Notes: generated by a model not told the origin, from the letters alone. DNA of 64,000 nt from Typha latifolia (GCA_019914945.1 CM034110.1:5287808-5351807); one strand, 5' to 3'. Counted from the stretch's first letter, positions 50,600-63,025 are shown. Made by a program: numbers and translations.

Positions 50600-52439
50600 C
50601 AAGGTTCCCAGTTTCGGCCGATCCTGAGTGAGATCGACCGAAACAGATCGGGATCGGCATCCCAGCCGAAACGGCTGCGGTTTCGGCCGATCCCGACCGA
50701 AACGGGTGGGAACGGGTCAGATCCGACCCGGGGGACATCAATAATTGAGGAAGCAGATGTTGGCTTATTTAATTGACAAAAAGAAGGATAAACAATCTGC
50801 ACAACAAAGAGAGTCAATAATTCGTGAAGAATTGATGCATAATCATGTACACATTGATGATGATAGCAGTGAGCAAAGTGAGGAGGATGAGGAGGACAGA
50901 TAAATGAGGAGGGCAATGAAAGAGAGCAGAAATATGCATAGAGAAGAGGAAGAGATGAGAAGAAGCACTGGTGGTAACTTTCAGAGATCTAGATCAGTTA
51001 ATATACGATGAGAGAGAGAATATAGGGGCAGCAGTTCTACCCATAGGACTCTTGGTGTTACAGCAGAGTGAAAATATTGGACCAATGGATACATATCTTC
51101 AAAAAAAAAGGGTCGTACACAGACTTCAATCAAGACAGCTCTCAAAGGAATTAAAAATGCAAAGAAACACATTGGTAAAGCTATCTCTAAATTTTTCTTC
51201 TACAACCATATTCCTTTCAATGTAGCTGATAGCCCTTACTATCACACTATGGTGGATACTATACAATCGGTAGGGCACAGTGTTCCCCCTCCTAGTTCAA
51301 ATGATATTGCTACTAAATATCTTGACTCGAGAGGTAGATGAACTTCATACTTATATTGAGACATTTAAACGGTATTGGGATGAATTTGGTTGTACAACGA
51401 TGTGTGATGGGTGGAGTACACAAAACGAGAAGAAATATAATTAATTTCTTAGTGTACTCTGGCATGGGGACAATATTTTTGAAGTACGTGTGGATGCTCT
51501 TGCTCATTTCAAAAATGCGATTATTATATTTGTCGGTTGATGGATGAGGTGGTACAAGAAATCGGTGAAAAAAAGAGTAGTCAAAGTGGTTGCGATAATG
51601 GGGCAAATTATAAAGGCTCTTTGAAAATTTCTTGATGATTAAAAGACCTCATTTATATTGGACGCCATGTGCTGCACATTGTATTGATCTGATGTTAGAG
51701 GATATTGCAAAAGAGCCTGAAATTGACATGGTCATATGTGAAGGTCAAAGGTTAACAAATTTTATATATAACCATGGTTGGGTTCTTAATTTACTCAGGC
51801 CGATGACTGGTGGTAGGGAGATCATCAGACCCGGCGTCACTAGATTTGCTACTCACTTGACAGAGAAACTGAGGATATATATACATATCAGCGACGTCGT
51901 CATGAGATGCATTTTGGTTCCTATGATTATGGTACATCGAGTATTTATTGTTTGGAGCCATCACAAGATCCATATGTTAGTTATTATCCTCAATATCCTC
52001 AGTATTCTCAGGCACAAGATCCAAATGCTGGTTATTATCCTTCTCAAACGCAAGTCACACAACAAGATCCATACAATATGACTAGTATGATGGAATCACT
52101 TTTTGGAGCATCAGGTCCCAGACATCAATATTTACAAACTTATGGTGATTATGATGATGAAAACTATAGAAATTTACGAGAACCAGCTCGGTATTCAACA
52201 AAGTTTTAAATTTTGAGTAAGTTAATACATTTTTTTAAGTTTTTAGACTTCATATGTGAGTAATTTTTGTTTTCTTATTTTTTGTCATTTTTTCTAAATT
52301 TTTCTGTATTTTTAAATAATATTTAGAATTTTATATAATTAAAAAATAGTCCGATCCGATACGAACGGCCGATACGGCCAATACGTATCGTTTTTCTAGA
52401 CGACCGATACCGATCCCGATCCCGATACTGGGAACCTTG
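50600..52439 (+). mobile_element. hAT element of 1840 bp with perfect target duplication, inserted in the outer hAT
   Basis: CTATCAAG lies on both sides (50592-50599 and 52440-52447). The termini are CAAGGTTCCCAGTTTCGG and, on the minus strand, CAAGGTTCCCAGTATCGG, 17 of 18 matching. Subterminal regions are rich in CGATCCCGA words. Remnant transposase reads CDGWSTQNEKKYN-like text broken by frameshift near 51400, then FLVYSGMGTIFLK, HLYWTPCAAHCIDLMLEDIA (51650-51710) and WVLNLLRPMTGGREIIRPGV. This is DUF659/hAT type. The BED finger seen in the sister copy at 13265 is missing. The transposase is defective, but the intact ends could respond to transposase supplied elsewhere. Confidence 0.9.
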
Positions 52440-53572
52440 CTATCAAGAATGCATGGGGAACAAAAAGGCTTAGTATTTTATGTGATAGATGGAATGATGT
52501 ATAGAAGATGCCTCTCATAAATTTTTTGGCTGTAACTGAGAGTGGCTCTATGTTTTTGAAAGCTGTTAACGATGAAAAAGAGTACAAGAACATATTTCTT
52601 CTTTGATTAGTAAAGTCATTGAAGAAGTAGTGCCTCAAAACATAGTTCAAATGATAAATGACAATGCTCTTGTTTGTAAGACATTAGGGATGATACTTGA
52701 GAGTCAATTTTCAAATATTTTTTGAACTCCATGTGTAGTTCATACACTTAATCTTATCTTAAAAAATATATGTGCAGTGAAGAATACTGAGACGAATGAA
52801 ATTACTTTTGATGAGTATAGCCAGATTTTAGTAGTGGCATAAAATGTAATGTACATCAAGAATTTTATTATGCAACATTCAATGAGGTTGGCCATCTTTA
52901 ATGAATATGTGAACTTAAAGATGCTTGTTATTATAAATACTCATTTTGCCTTAATAATTATAATATTGAAGAGATTCAGGACAATCTAACAAAACATTCA
53001 ATTAATGGCAATCAGTAATAGATGGAATTCTTACAGAGATGATGATTTGGGCAAGACACAATTTATTGTAGAAAAAAAGTCTTGATAATTTTTGGTGGGA
53101 TAAAATTGATTGTATACTTACTTTCATAGATCCTATTTATAAAACGTTAAGGCTTATAAATACTGATACACTTTGTTTGCATTTGATATATGAGATGTAG
53201 GATATAATGATAGAATAGGTTAAGACAATCATTTATAGACATGAATAGAAGATAGAAAGAGAGGAGTCTCCATTTTGTTTTTTCATCTGATATATGAGAT
53301 GTGAGATACAATGATAGAACAGATTAAGACAATCATTTATAAGCATGAATAGAAGATCAAAAGCAAGAAATCCCCATTTTGTTTAGTGGTGTATAAGATC
53401 CTAATTAATAGGTGGGACAAAAATAATACACCACTCCACTGTTTAGCACATTCTTTAAAATCCAAGAAAGATTCCAAGGTGACTAATCTTTTTTTAAATG
53501 TCTTATCATCTATTTTTCGTATGAGTATATGACCATCTATTCTATACTAATTTGACAATCATGTTCCGTTAA

Positions 53573-53903
53573 TGATGCGGACATCACTGATAGGACGCGA
53601 TGGCGTGTGTACCAGCGCAGGAAACGCCGACAGTTGATGATCCCTCCTATAGAGATTTGGTTCTAATTTTTATTTATTTAGGGTGTCTTTTGTTTATTTC
53701 CTATATAGGGTGTTTTTTTGCTTAATTCCATTGTAGGTCTATATATAGACCCGTTATATTTCCTTTAGGACTTAATGAAAGTTTATGTGATTTGTTCTCT
53801 CGAGGATTTTGGTGTGAAACCTTTTCTTAGGGTGGAGGTGGGAAACCCCATTCCTTCCCTTCTTCTTTCTCTGTTTCATTTTGCTCCACTACGTTTTGCA
53901 TCA
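53573..53903 (+). repeat. 5' LTR of the left Gypsy copy
   Basis: It begins TGATGCGGACATCACTG and ends TTTTGCATCA, so the termini TGATGC/GCATCA are inverted. It contains TATATATAGACC, a likely TATA box, around 53740. It is followed after four bases by a primer-binding site. Confidence 0.85.
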
Positions 53904-53907
53904 TTTT

Positions 53908-53920
53908 TGGTATCAGAGCG
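53908..53920 (+). other. Primer-binding site (tRNA-Met type) of the left Gypsy copy
   Basis: TGGTATCAGAGCG follows the LTR end. It corresponds to the methionine-tRNA 3' end used by many plant retrotransposons. The right copy has TGGTATTAGAG on the minus strand at 61851-61861. Confidence 0.8.
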
Positions 53921-55215
53921 AAGAATCCTAGTTTATGGACGCCCCTCCTCCCGGGTTCTACGCTGCTCCACATTTGTTTTTCGCACGACCAATCGCTCCA
54001 CGAACACCGGAACGTCAAGAAATCCGGCGTACAACGAGCAAAGAAATTACCGTCGACGAGGAACAACAAGAATCTGTTGTCATAGAGGAATCACTACCGC
54101 GTAAGATTCCAAGTCCTTCAAAAAATTGATTGTTGTTGCATTATCTAGTTTCCATCGTTATTTTTATTTGTTTTTAGATTGAAAAAAAAAATCAGTGTTT
54201 CAAATTTTCGAAAATTTTATTTTTGCTTTTAATTTTATTAAATCCTAACCAATTCCATCTTCCCCTAAACCTCCTACCAACATTCCTATTTCTTCTCTAA
54301 CATCCCAACAAATCCTATCTATCCTAATCTTCATCCCTCCAATATTTCCAATTTTCAAATTCCCTCCCTAACTTAAAACCAACCCAACCCCATTAAACCC
54401 ATCAAACCCAAACTCTATTAGACTAAACCCACAACCCATTAATTATTTTCTCCCAACCCGTTACCCAACTTCATCCCTAACCTCCCCCTCACCTCACACC
54501 AAAATCCTAACCGACGGCAACGCCGCCCCGGCTCTGCCTCGCCCCGACGACGCCGCCGACACTGTTGCTGACCACTCCCTCCCTGGTGCTGACGGAGAAG
54601 GACATGAACAGTGACACATTATGAGGGGAGGAAGAAAAGGGTGAAGACAAATTAATTAATTTCAATTCCTTTTTTTTTCCTACAATGTATTAAATATTTT
54701 TGGGTCATTTTTTTCTAGTATCATCTCTAAACTGTTATCAATTCCTGCTGTCCACATATAGTGAGGGAGAGACTACATAGAAACCTTATATGTTTTAGTC
54801 CTGATATTAAGGGATGAACTGTGCCAAATAGAATATTAGTATTATGTTAATTTTTGGAAAGAAATTTAAAGGGTTTGGCATTTATTAAATGTGACTTTTG
54901 TTTAAAAACCATTAAGTCTTGACATTAGTCTTTGAATCCCCTGAACAGAAAATCTAAATTCAATTAAGTATTCATTTTTAAGATTTTCTTGATTGCATAG
55001 CATATCATCTCATATCATTTAGATTAAGACATTTGTATTTGGATTAAATATAGGAGACGTCTGCATTCCATTAGGTTAGAACATTATTTAATTTTATTTA
55101 AATTAGCAAACATAAAATTAAAAAGATAAAAAAAATAAAAAAATAAAAAAAAGGATATATATATAAAAATAAAATATATAAAGCAATACATAACTCATTC
55201 ATTGCATATTAGTGT

Positions 55216-56350
55216 ATGCCAACACGTAGAGGTAAGGCTTATCTCCTCAGTGATTCTAATGAGTCCAGCAGTAGCACTATGGATCCCGAACTTAGTAAAA
55301 AGCTCGACGACATTATGGGACAACTAGGTACCTTAGCTCAACAAGTCAGAGATACTCAAGATACTTTGCTTGGGTATCAACGGGTAACCGATGAACGACT
55401 ATATAGGGTAGAAAGACCCCGTGAGCACACCGCTCTTCAAAATGATCACCGCCCTGACCTTGAACGTGGTGAATCTCCCACTCCTTTATCTCGTCAACAT
55501 TTTTAAGGGAATGAGCGAGATCCTGATGAACGGTACCTTCGAAGCATTAAAATTGATGCTCCGATGTTTGATGGTCGTCTAGATCCGTAACACTTCTTAG
55601 ACTGGATCAAAGACATGGACCGTTACTTTAAATGGTATGATATGTCGGAAATCCGTAAAGTCAGGTTTGCTGCCATAAAATTGACTGGGAAAGCAAATCA
55701 ATACTGGACCAACATTGAGACTCTTCGTGAGATTAGGGGTGAGCTTCCAATTGAAATTTGGGTTGACATGAAAAATGAACTAAAACGTAAATACCTCTCA
55801 CCTTCCTATTACCTTAAGCTTCTAGACAGATGGAACCGACTTACCCAAGGGAGTAAGTCCGCTAAGGATTACGTTGCGGCCTTTGATGAATTGCTTGTTC
55901 GGTGTAGCGTGATCGAATCAGAAACCCCTATGCAAATCTTGTCCAGATTTAGGGCTGGCCTACGTGAAGAATTGAGAAGTGAACTTTTTGCTCGTAATGT
56001 TGATACTTTGGAAAGGGCCTACAGCTTAGTTCAAGACTTAGAGGAGTCTAGACCTAACCACATCCCAAGAAATTATGAAACAAAACCTCAAATTCATAAA
56101 TCCTCCACAGGTCCTCATCAAGCCAAATCTACTAGCCAATCTTTTAATTGATCTACCCCTAGCCCTTCACAATCCAAACCGGTGTTGACTAGCCGGCTCG
56201 GTTTGGGATATGCGCCACCTGATCTTTGACAAAACGACAAAGGTAAAAACATTGAGAAAGACTTTTCTAAGATTGATCCTCGGGTCAAATGCTATAAGTG
56301 TCAAAGCTATGGACATGTTGCTGCAAATTGTGCGAGCCCGTATAAAATAA
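55216..56350 (+). pseudogene. Gypsy gag, left copy (interrupted)
   Basis: It opens MPTRRGKAYLL. The capsid-like region reads DRYFKWYDMSEIRKVRFAAI, then KRKYLSPSYYLKLLDRWNRL and AYSLVQDLEESRP. A CCHC knuckle, CYKCQSYGHVAANC, lies near 56290-56332. In-frame stops occur at 55504 and 55588 (upstream of the capsid core), 56150 and about 56228, so no full gag protein is possible. Confidence 0.85.
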
Positions 56351-56352
56351 GT

Positions 56353-58676
56353 TTAATTGAGGAACCCTTCGAAAAAGACTTCGAGCAAGAATTTGATGGA
56401 TATGTTCACCATGTTGACGGTGAAGAAGGAGATTTTGAAGATGAAGAGGAAAAAAATACCCTAGGATGCCTGAGGCACATAGACTCCATAAGGTTACATG
56501 TTGTTAGATGTGCCCTCTCTCAACCTAAAGTCAATGATGATTGGAGGCGCAACTCCATTTTCCACACATTCACGAATATTGGAGGTAAAAATTGTAAAGT
56601 AATTGTGGATAGTGGCAGCTGTATAAATGCCGTGTCCTCCACCATTATTTCAAAACTAAATCTGAGAGCGGTTTCCCATCCTAATCCTTACAAGGTTTCG
56701 TGGATTAATTCAACCATGCTGGAAATAAAAGAGCGCTATTTGGTTCCAATTGAATTCACGACTTATAAGGATAAAATCTGGTGCGATGTATTGACCATGG
56801 ATGTGGGTCAAATTATCCTTGGAAAGCCTTGGCTATTTGATAATGACGTGCATATTTATGGCCGTTCAAATATCTGCATGTTTAAACACGAGGGTAAGAA
56901 AATCAAGATTCTTCCATTGCAGCCTAGAGGTGGCAAGATGGAAAAGAAGTCTGATCCCATCCACTCCGATAATAAAGTCAACTTGATTAGTGCGAGAGGC
57001 ATTGAACGTGAGATGAGTAAAGGAATTCCTATTCTGATTCTTGCTGCTCGAGAAATTCTGAATGAGCCTAGTGAATCGATTCATTTTGAAGCCAATGCTC
57101 TGATTGAGGAATTCTCGGATGTCTTTCCAGATGATCTCCCGGATGAATTGCCACCAATGAGAGATATTCAACATGCTATTGATTTCGTCTCGGGGGCATC
57201 TCTTCCTAACTTGCCTCATTACAGACTTAACCCAACTGAACACGCTGAACTAAACCGACAAGTTGACGAGTTATTGAGAAAAGGCTTTCCGAAGGAAAGC
57301 CTAAGCCCTTGCGCAGTTCCCGCATTGTTAACGCCAAAGAAAGATGGAACATGGCGTATGTGCGTCGACAGCCGCGCTATTAATCGAATAACGGTAAAAT
57401 ACCGTTTTCCCATTCCTCGTTTGGATGACATGCTGGACATGATGGCAGGGGCCATGATCTTTTCAAAGATAGATTTAAAAAGTGGCTATCACCAAATTCG
57501 TATATGCCCTGGCGATGAATGGAAGACTGTGTTTAAAACAAAAGATGGGTTATATGAATGGACAGTTATGCCTTTTGGCTTGACTAATGCTCCGAGTACT
57601 TTTATGAGAGTGATGACTCAAATATTACGACCTTTTATGGGACAATTTTTAGTCGTATACTTTGATGATATCCTTATCTATAGTCGATCTCGGGAGCAAC
57701 ATATAGATCATCTTCGTCAAGTATGCGCTGTCTTGAGGAGAGAGCAACTGTATGCAAACCCTAAGAAATGTACGTTTCTGACAAACAAAGTTGTTTTCTT
57801 AGGTTTCATTATCTCATCTGAAGGAGTGTCTGCTGACCCTGATAAGGTCAAAGCTATTAAAGAGTGGCCTGAACCCCGTACCATAAGAGACGTGAGAAGT
57901 TTTCATGGACTCGCTACCTTCTATCATCGGTTCATCAAAGGATTTAGTACCATTATGGCTCCAATAACAGAATGCCTCAAGAAAGGTGAATTTAAGTGGT
58001 CAGCAAGTGCTACTAAAGCTTTCACTGATATCAAAAAGAAAATAGTGGAAGCCCCTGTCATGCGACTCCCCGATTTTACTAAAGTTTTTGAGGTCACTTG
58101 TGACGCTTCTGGAGTTCGTATAGGGGGAATTCTGAGCCAAGAGGGCCATCCGATTGCCTACTTTAGTGAAAAGCTGAATGAAACTAGACAACGATATACC
58201 ACTTACGATAATGAATTTTATGCTGTGGTTCAATCTCTTCGCCACTGGAGGCATTATTTGCTTCCTCAAGAATTTGTAATCTTCTCTGACCATGAAGCTC
58301 TTCGCTACCTTAATTCCCAGAAGAAGCTTAATGCTAGACACGGTAGGTGAGTCGAATTTCTCCAGGACTATACGTACACCTTGCGACACAAGTCCGGAGC
58401 AGACAACAAAGCGGCTGATGCACTGAGTCGTCGCATGATTCTTCTTTCAAGGATGAACGCAGAAGTAATAGGATTTGATAAAATTAAAACTTAATATGAA
58501 TCATGTCCGAATTTTCATGAAGTTTACAATTTATTAAGCAATTGAGAGACTCAAGAAATAGATGGTTTCATCTTGCAGGATGGCTATTTATTTAAGTCCC
58601 GAAGGTTATGCATTCCTAGCACCTCGTCAAGAGAATTTTTAATTTGGGAATTGCATGCTGGGGGTTTAGTTGGATA
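56353..58676 (+). pseudogene. Gypsy protease, reverse transcriptase and RNase H, left copy (truncated)
   Basis: A long open frame (56605-58350, 581 codons) starts at the protease motif VDSGSCINAVS. RT follows: FSKIDLKSGYHQIRI, MPFGLTNAPSTFMRVM and the catalytic VVYFDDILIYS. RNase H follows with EVTCDASGVRIGGILSQEGH. A TGA at 58348-58350 replaces the Trp codon found in the right copy (HGRW). Homology continues in frame to about 58670, where the integrase zinc-binding region begins, then ends abruptly at the junction. Confidence 0.9.
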
Positions 58677-60375
58677 CTAGATACCGTTGGGATCCACCTT
58701 CTCTAGTTGAAATAATTTCATCATCTAAAATTTTATCAATTTCGTCTGCTGTGTTAGGTGGAATATTGGAAAGTGGAGGTAAAGAGGGTCTCTCATAAAC
58801 AGGCTCATAGGTAGGCTCAGTATCTAGTGGGTTATCTGGAGTAAAATCTGGACCTTTATAAGCTACTAGATCCTCAATATTAAAAGTAGAACTGATGCCA
58901 AAATCACTAGGGAGATTTAGAACATAAGCATTATCATTAATTTTCTTGAGAATTTTAAAAGGTCCGGCACTTCGTGCATGCAACTTTTTGACAGTTCCGG
59001 GTGGAAACCGTTCCGGACGTATCCGAACCATCACAAAGTCTCCAACATTAAATTCTTTGAATCTCCTTCTTAGATCAGCTCGAATTTTATAATTAGTATT
59101 ACTTTGAGCAATTCTGTTACTGATTTCTTTATGCAAGTCATGAATATGTGATGCAAATGCAGATGCAGACTCAGACAACCTATGATAATGGGACATAGGA
59201 ATGAGATCTATAGGTTGTCTAGGTTTATAACCATATACTACCTCAGTTGGACTCAGACCTATGGATCTATTAACAGAATTATTGTATGCAAATTCAGCAA
59301 TTGGCAGTTTTTGATCCCAGTCTCTTAGATTCTCGCCGACAAGAGTTCTCAATAGGTTACCTAAGCTCCTATTGACTACTTCAGTTTGCCCGTCAGTTTG
59401 TGGGTGGAAAGCAGTTGAATACTGAAGCTTAGTTCCCATCTTATGACATAGGGTTTTCCAAAAATAACTAGTGAATTTTACATCCCTGTCTGATACAATA
59501 GTTTTTGGTAGCCCGTGCAACTTAACGATTTCGTCAAAATATATTTTAGTAACTCGAGAGGCGTCAAAAGTTCGGGAACAGGGTATAAAGTGGGCCATCT
59601 TAGAAAATCGATCCACTACCACAAGAACGGAATCATGCTTTCGGGTAGTCTTTGGAAGTCCAAGCACGAAGTCCATACTAACATCTTGCCAAGGGCAAGT
59701 AGGAACCGGTAAAGGCGTGTACAATCCTGTATTTTGCTTTCGCTGCTTAGCAAGTTGACATGCATGACATCAACTAACAAGTCTCATAACATCTTTCTTT
59801 AAGCTTGGCCAGAAAAATCGATGTTCCGTAGCTTCGATAGTTTTTCCATGCCCAAAATATCCTGCTAAACCCCCAGCATGCAATTCCCAAATTAAAAATT
59901 CCCTTAACGAGGTGCTAGGAATGCATAACCTTCGGGACTTAAATAGATAGCCATCCTGCAAGATGAAACCATCTATTCTTGAGTCTCTCAATTGCTTAAT
60001 AAATTGTAAACTTCATGAAAATCCGGACATGATTCATATTCAGTTTTGATTTTATCAAATCCTATTACTTCTGCGTTCATCCTTGAAAGAAGAATCATGC
60101 GACGACTCAGTGCATCAGCCGCTTTGTTGTCTGCTCCGGACTTGTGTCGCAAGGTGTACGTATAGTCCTGGAGAAATTCGACCCACCTACCGTGTCTAGC
60201 ATTAAGTTTCTTCTGGGAATTAAGGTAGCGAAGAGAGTCATGGTCAGAGAAGATTACGAATTCTTGAGGAAGCAAATAATGCCTCCAGTGGCGAAGGGAT
60301 TGAACCACAGCATAAAATTCATTATCGTAAGTGGTATATTGTTGTCTAGTTTCATTCAGCTTTTCACTAAATTTA
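58677..60375 (-). pseudogene. Gypsy RNase H end and integrase with partial chromodomain, right copy
   Basis: Minus strand. RNase H (VQSLRHWRHYLLPQEFVIFS, HKSGADNKAADALSRR) at 59988-60330 is followed by the H2C2 zinc-binding region (ELHAGGLAGYFGHGK, then CHAC) and the integrase core at 58666-59724. The DDE residues are present: MDFVLGLP, IVSDRDVKF and TDGQTEVVNRSL. GPFKILKKINDNAYVLNLP and a chromodomain start (ILDDEIISTREGGSQRYLV) close it. A TGA just before CHAC and another stop near 59997 interrupt the frame. Gag, protease and RT are absent. Confidence 0.9.
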
Positions 60376-60719
60376 GCATAAAATTCCTTAATGTCAAGAC
60401 TTAATGGTTTTTAAACAAAAGTCACATTTAATAAATGCCAAACCCTTTAAATTTATTTCCAAAAATTAACATAATACTAATATTCTATTTGGCACAGTTC
60501 ATCTCTTAATATCAGGACTAAAGCATATAAGATTTCTATGTAGTCTCTCCCTCACTATATGTGGACAGCAGGAATTGATAACAGTTTAGAGATGATACTA
60601 GAAAAGAATGACCCAAAAATATTTAATACATTGAAAAGAGCACGTACCTGATCATCTGAGGAAAAAAAAAGAAATTGAAATTAATTAATTTGTCTTCACC
60701 CTTCTTCTTCCTCCCCTCA

Positions 60720-61140
60720 CAATGTGTCATTGTTCATGTCCTTCTCCGTCAGCACCAGGGAGTGGTCAGCAGCAATATCGGCGACGTCGGCGGCAAAGTC
60801 CGAGACAGTGGTGGTCGTCGTTAGCTACGGCAGGGAACGAGGCACGGGAGATCACGGCGCGGGCGTCGGCGGCGACGTCGTCTGTGATGGTTGCAGGCGT
60901 TAAAGGAATGGCTTTGTCGGGTGGAGTGATGGCGTCGGGTGGCGTCGTCGGGGCGAGGCAGAGTCGGGGCAGCGTCGTCGGGTGGAGCGACGGCGTCGGA
61001 TGGCGTCGTCGGAGCTGCGCTAAATCGGGGTGGCGTTGGGGCAGCGCCGGGGCGGCGTCGTCGGGCGGGGCCGAACCGGGGCGGCGTCAGGTGGCGCCGT
61101 CGGGGCTGTCTTGACTCGGGCGGCGTTAGGGCAAAGAAAA
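60720..61140 (-). repeat. GC-rich minisatellite-like leader of the right Gypsy copy
   Basis: Imperfect repeats of GGCGTCGTCGGG and GGTGGAGCGACGGCGTCGG fill about 400 bases. The matching place in the left copy (54520-54600) keeps only a fragment, so the two leaders differ by about 400 bp. Open frames here arise from composition, not from a gene. Confidence 0.7.
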
Positions 61141-61864
61141 TGGCGACAGGAAAGGTTAGGATTTTGGTGTGAGGTGAGGGGGAGGTTAGGGATGAAGTTG
61201 GGTAACGGGTTGGGAGAAAATGATTAATGGGTTGGGTGGGAATGATTAATGGGTTGTGGGTTTAGTCTAATAAAGTTTGGGTTTTGGGCTAATGGGTTTT
61301 GGGTTTAGGTTTGATAGGTTTAATGGGGTTGGGTTGGTTTTAAGTTAGGGAGGGAATTTGAAAATTGGAAATATTGGAGGGATGAAAATTAGGATAGATA
61401 GGATTTGTTGGGATGTTAGAGAAGAAATAGGAAATTTGGTAGGAGGTTTAGGGGAAGAAGGAATTGGTTGGGATTTAATAAAATTAAAAGCAAAAATGAA
61501 ATTTTCGAAAATTTGAAACACTAATTTTTTTTTTTTTTTACAGCAAAAGAGACGTGCTGTTTCTTCTTCTTCTTTTTTCAATCTAAAAACAAATAAAAAT
61601 AACGATGGAACAGTAGATCACTAGATAATGCAACAACAATCAATTTTTTGAAGGACTTGGAATCTTACGCGGTAGTGATTCCTCTATGACAACAGAATCT
61701 TGTTGTTCCTCGTCGACGGTAATTTCTTTGCTCGTTGTACGCCGGATTTCTTGACGTTCCGGTGTTCGTGGAGCGATTAGTCGTGCGAAGAACAAATGTG
61801 GAGCGGCGTAGAACCCGGGAGGAGGGGCGTCCATAAACTAGGATCCTTCGCTCTAATACCAAAA

Positions 61865-62196
61865 TGATGCAAAACGTGGTGGAGAAAGATGAAATAGGGA
61901 AATAAGAAAGGAAGTAATGGGGTTTCACACCTCCACCCTAAAAAAAATGGTTTCACACCAAAATCCTTTAGAGAATAAATCATATAAACTTTCATTAAGT
62001 TCCAAAGGAAATATAACGGGTCTATATATAGACCTACAATGGAATTAAGCAAAAAACACCCTACATAGGAAATAAGCAAAAGACACCCTAAATAAATAAA
62101 AATCAGAACCAGATCCCTATAGGAGGGATCATCAACTGTCGGCACCTCCTGCGCTGATACACACGCCATCGCGTCCTATCAGTGATGTCCGCATCA
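61865..62196 (-). repeat. 5' LTR of the right Gypsy copy
   Basis: Read on the minus strand it begins TGATGCGGACATCACTG and ends TTTTGCATCA. It is clearly the same LTR as 53573-53903, with scattered substitutions, in opposite orientation. Confidence 0.85.
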
Positions 62197-63025
62197 GAAA
62201 AATTATACATGCGGCTTATACTAATTTCTCTACATGTGCTAGAAAATACATCTAGTGAAGAAAGAAATTCTTTTGATCCAAAGATGTGGTGGGTTAATCA
62301 TGGCGTCATTGTATTTATTCTTCAAATTTTAGCACTCGGTTAATTAGGCAACCTTGCTCATATTCGTTTTGTAAGAGAAATTAGAGCACATGCTCATTCA
62401 TTTAGTCAATGAAAAGAAACAAGATACATCCACAATGAGCTGAAGATTTAGTATTTATACATAATAATCTTCGCCTTCTATCAAAAAAATCTAAAGAATA
62501 CTTAGAAGGGAAAACCAAGATGTGGAACATAACGGGAGATGGCTTTAATAATTTTGATGGTGAGAAAATATTAGAAGTTGTCAATCTCTCTCTTGATGAG
62601 CCAAATTTGGAGATTGTAATATTTACAGATGAAGGGAATGAGAACAAGGAGGCACCGACTGAAGAATGAAAGATGAATGTTTTTTGTTGTGATAAACTAT
62701 TACCTATTGAACTCTTTATTGTATTTTGTGATGGAACCATAGAACTTGAATATTTCGTCACTAACTTATTTGTTAGTTATTATAAATTTTTATATATTTT
62801 GATATTTTGTGATATTATGATATTTTTGTCGATTTGTGCACTTATTATTTGTTGCATGAATAGAGTGCATTTTATGTATTTTTAATTATAGGTCGATAAT
62901 TTGTAATTTTACATGTATATAATATTCATTAATTTATTTATTATCGTATCCTAGCCGTGCCCTGTGCTTTTAAGATTTGTCGTATCGTCGTGTCATGTTC
63001 GTGTCCTGTGTCTGTGTCCATGCTT

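Larger units (their letters stand above)
53573..62196. mobile_element. Tail-to-tail composite of two truncated Ty3/Gypsy chromovirus copies
   Basis: Both outer borders are the same 331-332-bp LTR in inverted orientation. The left half (plus strand, 53573 to about 58676) carries LTR, primer site, leader, gag, protease, RT and RNase H, and stops at the zinc-binding start of integrase. The right half (minus strand, 62196 down to about 58677) carries LTR, primer site, leader, then jumps straight to RNase H and integrase, and stops inside the chromodomain. The halves meet at about 58676 with TAC shared. No 3' LTR is present and no target duplication flanks the whole. Confidence 0.88.
49109..63025 (+). 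mobile_element. hAT transposon, right copy, interrupted by two later insertions
   Basis: It starts at AAGCATGAACATGGC and ends at CTGTGTCCATGCTT. Plus-strand transposase remnants come in order: a BED-finger part with HLRRLTGHGIKTCPKV (about 50120-50180), VRNQLHYEIAKIFY (50400), then after the inner element NAWGTKRLSILCDRWND (52448), FLKAVN, and NFIMQHSMRLAIFNEYVNLK (52860). After the Gypsy composite come WWVNHGVIVFIL (62290) and LEGKTKMWNITGDGFNNFDG (62500-62560). Many stops are present. The 5' region (49360-49620) is CT-rich and mirrors 48300-48480 of the left copy. It is older than the insertions it contains. Confidence 0.75.

Noticed and set aside
60722..61227. Overlapping open frames of 65-130 codons, rich in Gly, Ala, Ser and Arg
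   Set aside because: They lie in the GC-rich leader repeat of the right Gypsy copy, are open in several frames at once, and match no domain.
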